NCBI GenBank assembly: GCA_020796225.1
Contig: CM036754.1
Location: 46,117,584-46,181,583, forward strand
DNA length: 64,000 nucleotides
Source: Arion vulgaris
Taxonomy: Eukaryota; Mollusca; Gastropoda; Stylommatophora; Arionidae
Direction of reading: 5' to 3'
Below the pieces are notes generated by a model. The model made no database searches and was not told where the DNA came from. It was given only the letters and a program-made list of their open reading frames with translations. Positions 55,465 through 64,000 of the stretch are shown here, piece after piece. Position numbers and translations under genes: made by a program. Within the stretch, counting starts at the first letter, position 1, and each line of letters begins with the position of its first letter.

Positions 55465-55735
55465 CTTGTACAACAACAGACATACATACAACAACAGACA
55501 TACATACAACAACAGACATACATACAACAACAGACATACATACAACAACAGACATACATACAACAGACATACATACATACTACAACAGACATACATACAT
55601 ACAATAACAGACATACATACAATAACAGACATACATACAACAACAGACATACATACATACAACAGACATACATACATACATACAACAACAGACATACATA
55701 CAACGACAGACATACATATATACAACAGACATGAA
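55465..55735. repeat. 14-18-bp (ACAACAACAGACATACAT)n minisatellite, about 15 copies
   Basis: It lies about 40 bp upstream of the gene B exon 2 acceptor. The words ACAACAG in the array resemble the acceptor itself. Long frames on both strands are artefacts. Confidence 0.95.
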
Positions 55736-55824
55736 CACTTTGATTGTGATGTGGTACAAGATGTTGGATTAATCAACACAGAACTGGAGTGATCAGTCAC
55801 TTTACGATGACGGAAATGTTGAGG

Positions 55825-56050
55825 AGGAGATCTGAGCACCGATGGACATGTTCGGACTGCATTGATGTTAATACTAAGAACTAAGAACTGCTAGACTTTA
55901 GAAAGGGTGAGTTTATCATTTGAAGAACTATTAGACGTTCGATGACATGTCCGACTGCATTGATGTTAATACTAAGAACTAAGAACTGCTAGACTTTAGA
56001 AAGGGTGAGTTTATCATTTGAAGAACTATTAGACGTTCGATGATATGTCT
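55825..56050. repeat. About 98-bp tandem duplication
   Basis: GATGTTAATACTAAGAACTA, GAAAGGGTGAGTTTATCATT and TGAAGAACTATTAGACGTTC occur twice, near 55863-55960 and 55961-56045. Confidence 0.9.
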
Positions 56051-56829
56051 TTAATTGTTGTGAGATTTCAGAACATGGGTGGTCTTCATTTCAGTGAATT
56101 ATGGAGTTGAACTCAAACAATACAGTAATACTGTCCAGTATCTTCAGCAGAATTACTTGTGGGTGTCACTCATTGACAGATGGCAGTAGACAGATGGCAG
56201 TAGACAGATGACAGACCTCTGTGTGAGCTACAAAAGACAGTGAAGTTTATACAAGAAGCAATATTGAATATAGAAACACACACAATCTGCCGTATGCAGT
56301 GATATTGCGTGTGCAGAAAGCTGGATTTTATCGGGATTGATTTTCCATTCGACATGAATTGCAATTCAAGTGATGAATAGTTTTGTGTTGACACTTTAGC
56401 GACGGCCATATGCATTTATGCGGTGCAGGTTGCTTTTGTGGCGGTACGGCTGTTTCATTCTGGAATTAGTTCAAACACAGGAGACAGTTGGTAGCATTTC
56501 GTATGATTTTCGTTGGCACAGGAACGGAACAATTATGTGGTGACCCGTTGCAGTGAAGTTGGAACCGTACATATGAACTTGTTTATTTGTTTGTTTGTTA
56601 GGTGGTGGATTAAGCCTCTATGTGGCCGAGGCACGCCCTTTCAACCTAAGACATATGTCTTCTTGGTTATATCAGGGCATATTGGCCTTTTTCTCTAGTG
56701 TGGCCATGTGACCTGGGACTTGTCCTGGTGTGACTGTATGTTGTATATTGTACCTGTCTGTTCTGTCCTAATAAGAACATTTGGTCTTGATCTGTGTTCG
56801 GATGCTGCCCTGATAAGGGCATTTTGTGT
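56051..56829. other. Intron 1 of gene B, unannotated
   Basis: AGATGGCAGTAGAC is repeated about 2.5 times near 56177-56210. No other structure was recognised. Confidence 0.4.
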
Positions 56830-56970
56830 CGGTCTGGGTAACTATGAACTATGAACTGCCCTGATAAGGGCAACTATGAACTATGAACTGCCCTGATAAG
56901 GGCAACTATGAACTATGAACTGCCTCATAAGGGCAATCATGAACTGCCCTCATAAGGGCAATATGGACTA
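56825..56970. repeat. 26-31-bp minisatellite, about 5 copies
   Basis: The unit is AACTATGAACTGCCCTGATA plus AGGGC, with CTCATAAGGGC in the last copies. Confidence 0.9.
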
Positions 56971-56995
56971 TACTTCAAGCCAATGAAAGGAATAA

Positions 56996-57070
56996 ATATA
57001 TATATATATGTGTGTGTGTGTCTTTTTGTCTGTGCGTGCATGTGTGTTTATGTCTGTGTGTGTGCGCGCT
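56996..57070. repeat. (TA)n/(TG)n microsatellite
   Basis: TATATATATATATG then TGTGTGTGTG and TG-rich sequence. Confidence 0.9.
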
Positions 57071-57089
57071 AAGATGTTAATATCCCAGC

Positions 57090-57196
57090 AGATCTACATA
57101 ACTAGAGACATATTAAACACAACAAAAAACTAACTTCACTGAAGATCTACATAACTAGAGACATATTAAACACAACAAAAAACTAACCTCACTGCG
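57090..57196. repeat. 53-bp tandem duplication covering the gene B exon 1 donor
   Basis: AGATCTACATAACTAGAGAC occurs at 57090 and 57143. Each copy ends AAAACTAAC(C/T)TCACTG, so on the minus strand the copies carry AGTGAG/GTTAGT (the real donor) and AGTGAA/GTTAGT (a second copy inside the intron). Confidence 0.9.
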
Positions 57197-60100
57197 AACT
57201 GGTGTTTCAAATTTAATCTCAATGTCTCCTTTGCCTTCCTTCCGTCTCTTGGAAATGATGGCTCGCTTGAGTTTATTTTTCACCATTGGTGTTATCTCTC
57301 CTGTCTCATTGTGCTCTTCCTTGGTCTCCATTAGTTGCGAAGCTGCTTTGTCAGGTGTGTGCGCAATTGAAGTAGACGGCCCAGAAGTGAGTACTGTAGG
57401 GAGCGACAGATGCAGTCCCATGTTCCACATGGAACAAGAAGGTTTAGTAGCAGTATTATCAAGTAGTTCTAGATGTCGCGTTACAACAGCATTGCTATTA
57501 TCACTATAGGCAACTTGACCCCGGTCATAGACAGGAGTTTTGGAATGACCACTAACAACTTGCTGGTCCATCTTAATTGATGTGGCTGCATAATCTGATT
57601 GAGTATGGACTGGTGGAATATTAAAGTTATTTTCATGGGTTGTATATCGGTCAAGGACGTTGATATCTGGTCTTGAGTACCCTAGACTATCACTAGATGT
57701 TGACTCGATAAGGGGACATAAATCCATGCTATGATTTCTTCCTTCATAAAGATGTGACACACTAGAATTGTCTCCCATAGTGTATGATTCATTAATATGT
57801 GTTGCATCTATGCTGGTAATATTCTCTTTATCTGCAACAGACCATAATTTCTCTTGAGCTGCCGTAGATTCTGGACTGTCTTGAACTTCTTGAGATATCG
57901 GTCTGTGACTGTGTCCATTATTTCTCTCAGAACAGACAAGATATCTAGTGTTGATGATATTGAAATCTGGCAGATTGGTCGATGAATGTTGATGAGGAGT
58001 TTGGGAAATGAAATTATTGGTTTCTAAATTACTTGTGAGATGTGGACGTGACGCATGCTCTTTGGCATCTTTATCTTCGCCGCTAAGACTACATGATGAC
58101 CAGTTTGTGGTTTGTAAATTGTCATATGGCAATGTTGAGTGTAAATTGTCATATGGCAATGTTGAGTGTAAATTGTCATATGGCAATGTTGAGTGTAAAT
58201 TGTCATATGCATATGTCGTAGAAGAATCACGTGATATGTCTTCATAGTCTCGCACATTCTGGACAGCTTCTAAACTGACTTGAGTAACATCAACCTCATC
58301 TTGTTTCTCAACTTCTCTGCTTCTTGGCATCAACGTGTTGCCGGCAGTCGTCAAATCTTCTTCAGGTACACATAATGTAGTGACGTCACAGTAATGTGAT
58401 GTGTATGGAAAGTCTTGAGAACTAAGGTGACCATTAACTTCAAGTGAAGGACTGTCCAATAGTTGTTCCCTGAGAAGGTGGCCAGTCTCTGATACTTCCT
58501 GAGCAGTATATGAGGTAGATGTTGGGATTAACTGTTCTTGTGAATTGGTGGTCGATGCAGTGTCCCACTGACACAGATATATTTGAGAAGTTGTAATGTC
58601 TGAGATCTGATTATAAAGAACAGATCGGTTTTTGTTTAAACGTTCGTTATCCTGAAACATGTGTTGATCTGTGAAGTCCTGTTGAGTTAAGCAGCTGTCA
58701 CAACTGCCTGGTCGTCGTAATGTGCTGAAGCCATAATTAGATACACCATTAACTATCGGAGATGTGCTGGTGTCAGTCATGGTATCTGCTGTAGGATAAA
58801 GATGTTGTGACTCAAGGGCAACATTATTGTGGACGGAAGTAGCTGAAATAATGGCACCTTGAAAAAACGGAACCTGGTGTGCAGAGTTGTCTTGGGTTTG
58901 TAGATGTATTCTACCACTCGCCATAATACTGTTTGGTTGGATGTGCTGGTCAGCATTCCTTTTCTCAAAACACGAGATGACGGAATGATGTGAATCCATG
59001 CGCACGATGTTTTTGTTTCGTTCGAAGTTTGTATTTTGGGAATTGCTATCTGCTTGCAGGATTGAGAAAATGGATTGTGGATTTAACAAGGTTGATTGCA
59101 AGATTGGGAAATTTGATTGCGGGATTGTGAAGTTTGATTGTGGATTTATGGGAGATTGTGAAGATGTTTCAGATAAAAACGCATCTCTTCTGTGAATAAA
59201 TTGTGAAGTCTGCGGCGAACTATGGTGTCGTGGGCGTGCATCGCTTATCCGTGAAACACTTGAAATATGGGAAGTATCTTCGTATATAGACAAGACATCT
59301 TTAGTTATATTACTATTGTCATATTCTTGAACTTCATCTGATACATCCATGATATTGACGTCTTCACATAGAGGAACTGACGTGGCTAAATCTGACTGCT
59401 TGTTAGGTGAAACACATTTTCTTTTGACTACAAGATGGCTGCTCCCTTCATGACACAAATCTGAACTAGACAAATTTGTGTCTAATTCATTATGTCTTTT
59501 TCTCTGTGTATTATTCATGTTCTGTTTCGCTACAGTTTCATCTGTTGTATTAACTATCATCTCATTGACATGCACATCAACATCACATTCTACAGATGTT
59601 TCTTCTTTTTTTATTCCAGTAGCCGTATTCAAAAGCATATCGTTCATGTCAACAAGGTCTATAAACTGCTCCAGCGATATGCGGCGGAGTGGCGATGGCG
59701 GAGATAAGCTAGTATCAGTGTCTACATTATCAGAACATATGCTATGATGCTTATCGATGTCAACTTTATTCTGCAGGTCAGTTTGACAGACAAGAACACT
59801 TAAACAACTTCTAGATCCACAATTGTCTAGAGCGATATCCATTGATGATTCATCGCCTAAAAAGCTGTCGTTGTAGTCTTTAATCTCTGAGACACATCTA
59901 CTAGGATTATTCTCTAGTCTTTGATAGTCTGTGATGTTAGAGGAACTGTTGGTGATACTGAAAGTGTTATCAATCTTCATGTCTGTCTTATAAGATCTTC
60001 TTGAGAGATACCCTGCTTGGATCCAGGAGTCTTGTACCATCCCAGAGTGAGGTTGTTGAGGGATGTTCTGGAAGATCTCCTTGACTTCTGTGTCAGGTGT

Positions 60101-60373
60101 GTTGGGGGGTGTTGAACAGCGAGGTGTAAACGGAGCATACATGTTCTGGGGAGTGTGTAAGTCATCATGATCTGGTCCGACGGATGAGGGGAAGGACAAG
60201 ACAGATTGAGGGCCTGTGAAATCTGAATCATTGTCGCGCCAACGTGTTTGGTTAGCAATGAGATCTGGAGAAAATGGATGATTGCTTTCATCTTCGTCTG
60301 AACCATCATCATCATCAGCATAACATTGGGAACTTTCCATCCAAGGTGATAAAGAATCATGGTATTGATGCAT
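57188..60373 (-). CDS. bZIP gene B, giant first coding exon (1062 codons)
   Basis: The start is ATG 60373, with A at -3 and an in-frame TAG three codons upstream. The exon is open for 3186 bases and ends at GAG/GTTAGT (57188); the frame runs ten codons into the intron before a stop. The product is mostly disordered, rich in Ser, Asn, Thr, Gln and Asp: an acidic run (DDDDGSDEDE, about 20-29), Ser/Thr-Pro sites (FTPRCSTPPNTP, 82-93), a degenerate NF-x-IPQS repeat (about 404-444), and four tandem YDNLHSTLP-type 9-mers (about 720-757). Only the end is recognisable: GEITPMVKNKLKRAIISKRR (1025-1044), matching gene A residues 43-61 and the ATF3 segment before its bZIP. With exons 55323-55426 and 50876-51013 this predicts a nuclear DNA-binding dimer of about 1142 residues, far longer than ATF3 (about 180). 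The N-terminal part has no family I know. Confidence 0.88.
58108..58212 (-). repeat. 27-bp coding minisatellite in gene B, 4 copies
   Basis: The plus-strand unit is TAAATTGTCATATGGCAATG plus TTGAGTG; three copies are identical and the flanking ones diverge. It keeps frame (9 residues each). Confidence 0.95.
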
Positions 60374-60503
60374 TTTGAGTGGCTAAGATATCTACCAATC
60401 ACCAGGAACTTGATTCAGCAGCATACAACTGTCAAGTCACGTGACGCACTGTTTATGTTGACAACTCTCTGATGTTGTTTCCTTGTTAATGCCTTGCCAT
60501 ACA
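60374..60503 (-). other. Gene B 5' leader with an upstream splice acceptor
   Basis: On the minus strand TTATTCTGTTTCAG ends at 60504-60505 (a pyrimidine tract plus AG). It implies that the leader exon 60503-57188 is joined to a non-coding 5' exon farther right, not identified here. Confidence 0.5.
60436..60445. promoter_or_regulatory. GTCACGTGAC palindrome (E-box/CLEAR-type) in the gene B 5' UTR
   Basis: This 10-bp palindrome equals the consensus bound by TFEB/MITF-type and related bHLH-zip factors. It lies 63 bp upstream of the gene B ATG, inside the leader. One match of this length can occur by chance. Confidence 0.35.
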
Positions 60504-61329
60504 TCTGAAACAGAATAAGTTGCATTGGATTGAATAAGTCATTGTTAGTTGGGTTTTTATTGTATCTTAATTAGTACCAGTTATTATCCCATTTTCAACA
60601 AGTATAGTTATACACATGTGTACTTGCAACCGTTTAAACACCGAGGAAGGCAGTTTGGAAACAAATTCATGTACGTGGATTTTTATAACAGTAAAAATAG
60701 ACCCCAACGTTCAGAAAGCAATGGCAAACTACTGAAAGTATAAATGGTACCTAGAAAATTGACGGCTCGTTTACTGTAGTCGTCACTTGCAGCAATAAGG
60801 TCATTCTTTATGGTGGTTGCACTTGATATGTGGATTTGACTTGTTTAAACTGTTGTTCTTCTTCTTTCATGAGAACACTGTTACCGTGTTGTTAACCCAG
60901 TGTCATGGTTATATGTATTTGTCTTGCGCTTCTCTGGTGACTTGTGTTGTCAACATACTGTTACCGTGTTGTTAACCCAGTGTCATGGTTATATGTATTT
61001 GTCTTGCTCTTCTCTGGTGAATTGTGTGGATGGTTTTCTTAGTCCCTGGCAGGATTCAACGACCTTATCTATCCACATTTTCCTTGGTCTTCTTAGTTTC
61101 TCCACAGAACTTGAACAGTGTAGATTGTACAAACAAATACCTTACCTGCTTACTGGGCCCGTCGCAGTATGATTTCTGTTTGTTACTACCTGTAATACCG
61201 CTATTTATGTGTGGTGTCGGGCAGGGGAAACATGTGACTGTGGAAGCATGGCTAGTGCAGTTGCCGTGACACTGTTCAAGTTTGAATTGTTTTTCTTTAT
61301 GCCACCGACAGAAATATTTGATATGAGCC
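60504..61329. other. Spacer with an 80-bp tandem duplication
   Basis: GAACACTGTTACCGTGTTGT, TAACCCAGTGTCATGGTTAT and TTGTCTTGC are present twice (60872-61025). 60640-60690 shares GGCAGTTTGGAAACAAATTC with 63782-63801 and may be a SINE fragment. No gene was recognised. Confidence 0.5.
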
Positions 61330-61505
61330 CTTACACACACGCTCACACATTCATATTATACACACTCTCCTCTTACACATGTATACATACACGTTGTGTG
61401 ACACACATACACACTCTCCTCTTACACATGTATACATACACGTTGTGTGACACACATACACACTCTCCTCTTACTCATGTATACATACACGTTCTGTGAT
61501 ACACA
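61330..61505. repeat. 48-49-bp minisatellite, 3 copies
   Basis: The unit contains ACACATACACACTCTCCTCT, TACACATGTATACATACACG and TTGTGTGA. Confidence 0.95.
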
Positions 61506-61765
61506 TACATACAACTAGATATCAGCATTTCTGCACATATTCATACCCACATATACATACGTAAATACACACACCTATAAATGCACACATACACACATGA
61601 ATACAAACACGCATAAATACGGGAGCGCGCACACACATAAACACATACAAATGTAACATCAACATGCATAAATACACAAGACACTCACATAAATACACAC
61701 AGACACATAAATACACTCACACATACATACACATAAATAAACATATACATACATATATGTAAACA
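61506..61765. repeat. AC-rich (ACATAAATACAC)n tract
   Basis: Imperfect 8-14-bp units of CACATAAATAC and CACACATACA. Cys/Val-rich minus-strand frames are artefacts. Confidence 0.9.
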
Positions 61766-61990
61766 TAACCATACATATTAATCAACATAGGTAGCTTGAC
61801 TGAAAATGAGTATGAAAGTACCATGTATGCGTAGCTAAGCATTTGTAGTACAGTGGACGCTGGAAGTTGAAAAGTGAAGCAGAAGAAGTGGTCTAGTCTG
61901 TATGAGACCATTAGAGTGTCTGATCCGATCTGCCAACATTGTGCTAGTCCTCCCCACACACAAGAAGTTACAGTACACGCACAGGTAATG
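61766..61990. other. Spacer
   Basis: No feature was recognised. Confidence 0.3.
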
Positions 61991-61994
61991 TGTA

Positions 61995-63628
61995 TCATCT
62001 CACACCACACACTCTCACCACACTCTCTCACCACATTCACCACAAACTCTCACCACACACTCTCACCACATACTCTCACCACATACTTTCACCACACTCT
62101 CTCACCACATACTCTCACCACACACTCTCACCACACTCTCTAACCACATACTCTCACCACACTCTCTCACAACACACTTTCACCACATACTCTCACTACA
62201 CACTTTCACCACACTCTCTCACCACACTCTCTCACCACACACTTTCACCACATACTCTCACCACACACTCTCACCACACTCTCTCACCACATACTCTCAC
62301 CACATACTCTCACCACACTCTCTCACCACATACTCTCACCACATACTCTCACCACATACTTTCACCACACACTCTCACTACACACTTTCACCACACTCTC
62401 TCACCACACTCTCTCACCACACTCTCTCACCACACTCTCTCACCACACACTTTCACCACACTCTCTCACCACACTCTCTCACCACACACTTTCACCACAT
62501 ACTCTCACCACATACTCACCACACACTTCACCACACACTCTCACCACATACTCTCACCACATACTTTCACCACACTCTCTCACTACACACTTTCACCACA
62601 CACTCTCACCACATACTCTCACCACATACTTTCACCACACTCTCTCACCACATACTCTCACCACATACACTCACCACACACTCTCACCACATACTCTCAC
62701 CACACACTCTCACCACATACTCTCACCACATACTTTCACCACACTCTCTCACCACATACTCTCACCACACACTATCACCACACTCTCTTACCACATACTC
62801 TCACCACACTCTCTCACTACACACTTTCACCACATACTCTCACTACACACTTTCACCACACTCTCTCACCACACTCTCTCACCACATACTCTCACCACAC
62901 TCTCTCACCACACACTCTCACCACACTCTCTCACCACATACTCTACCACACATCTCACCACACTCTCTCACCACATACTCTCACCACATACTTTCACCAC
63001 ACTCTCTCACCACACACTCTCACCACACTCTCTCACCACACTCTCTCACCACACACTCTCACCACACTCTCTCACCACACACTTTCACCACATACTCTCA
63101 CTACACACTTTCACCAAACACTCTCACTACACACTCTCACCACACACTCTCACCACACTCTCACCACACACTCTCACCACCACACTCTCTCACCACACTC
63201 TCTCACCACACTCTCTCACCACACTCTCTCACCACATACTCTCACCACATACTCTCACCACACTCTCTCACCACACACTCTCTCACCACATACTCTCACC
63301 ACACTCTCTCACCACATACTCTCACCACACACTTTCACCACACACTCTCACCACACACTCACACACACTCTCTCACCACACTCTCTCACCACACTCTCTC
63401 ACCACATACTCTCACACATACTCTCACCCATACACTCACCACACACTTTCACCACACACCTCACCACACACCTCACTCACACCTCACTACATACTCCACT
63501 ACACACTTTCACCAAACACTCTCACTACACACTCTCACCACACACCTCACCACACTCACCACACCTCTCACCACCACACTCTCACCACACACACTCACCA
63601 CACACTCTAAGCACACACTCTAAACATA
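61995..63628. repeat. 13-15-bp (ACTCTCTCACCACA)n minisatellite, about 120 copies
   Basis: Units are CACTCTCTCACCA, CATACTCTCACCA and CACACTTTCACCA in changing order. Although units vary in length, one plus-strand frame stays open for 547 codons (HTLSPHTLTTYSHH type) because no stop occurs in the CT/CA-rich units. It is not a gene. Confidence 0.97.
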
Positions 63629-63659
63629 AATGAAATAAATAAATGTTACAATGACATGA

Positions 63660-63850
63660 AATTACCTAAGAACTATATAAGTGGGGCGCCTGTATGCTTA
63701 CTATAAGTGGGGCGCCTGTATGCTTAGCGGTAATGAGCTCGATCACAACACAAGAATACATGGTTCAAACTTCACAGCGGGCAGTTTGGAAACAAATTTG
63801 TTCCCGTTTATTTTTACGAGCTGCGGTTAATGACGACGTTCTGTAAAGGA
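63660..63850 (+). mobile_element. tRNA-headed SINE with a short 5' duplication
   Basis: TATAAGTGGGGCGCCTGTAT is present twice (63675 and 63702). The head TTAGCGGTAATGAGCTCG and CATGGTTCAAACTTCAC (B-box-like) leads into GGCAGTTTGGAAACAAATTT, shared with 60649-60668. Confidence 0.55.
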
Positions 63851-64000
63851 TATGCCAAGATTTTCATTTCATTTCACAAACTATAAACTAAACAAAAACA
63901 TTCCACTTGAGAACACAAAGTAATTGTATTGTGTGCTGTATCCAGACAGCACTCTGAGAGAATCTGAGCACTATTTTCTCTGAATACGTTCTGTAAAGTA
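63851..64000. other. Unannotated window end
   Basis: No feature was recognised. Confidence 0.3.

Noticed and set aside
61990..63633. 547-residue His/Thr/Ser/Pro-rich protein
   Set aside because: Product of the CT/CA satellite; no independent coding evidence.

Overview
This is a eukaryotic (animal) genomic window, AT-rich and dominated by repeats. Introns with GT/AG borders, animal-type bZIP exons, LINE/RTE-like retroelement fragments, tRNA-headed SINEs, a Tc1/mariner-type element and a hAT-like element all point to a metazoan. The repeat style and the LINE endonuclease-RT type suggest a lophotrochozoan, perhaps a gastropod mollusc, but this placement is inference and weakly held. No prokaryotic genes, CRISPR array, rRNA or convincing functional tRNA was seen.

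Only two host genes can be supported. Both lie on the minus strand and encode related bZIP transcription factors of the ATF3/JDP2/Fos-like type. Gene B (50876-60504) has a single 3.2 kb first coding exon (57188-60373, 1062 codons, long disordered N-terminus), a basic-region exon (55323-55426) and a leucine-zipper exon with the stop codon (50876-51013). Gene A (exons at 4755-4995 and 4211-4318) is short; its zipper exon was not found and is probably left of the window. The two share an N-terminal TP-x-(I/V)-K-x-x-L motif, phase-0 splice borders and the same spacing from the basic-region Arg to the next splice site. Both carry an unusual residue where animal bZIPs normally have Cys or Ser (Phe in A, His in B). 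Each has one single-base defect that breaks the frame: an extra T in A and a short A-run in B. These may be assembly errors or real lesions.

Layout: 1-3900 tandem arrays and LINE/SINE pieces; 3.9-5.0 kb gene A; 5.7-9.6 kb two LINEs tail to tail; 9.8-26.5 kb SINEs, LINE 3' ends and many small minisatellites; 26.8-31 kb two arrays, one split by a 1.7 kb hAT-like insertion; 31-36 kb LINE remnant and a transposase remnant blown up by a 48-bp array; 36.5-42 kb SINE-derived array, an intact-ended 2.17 kb Tc1/mariner element and the 67-bp array it sits in; 42.7-50.8 kb further arrays; 50.9-60.5 kb gene B; 61-64 kb another large array.

About 20 kb, roughly a third of the window, is tandem arrays of more than 30 different unit sequences. 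Several visibly grew out of identifiable local sequence: a splice donor, a stop codon, a transposase ORF, SINE segments and LINE segments. The long open frames inside arrays are almost certainly repeat artefacts, not genes.
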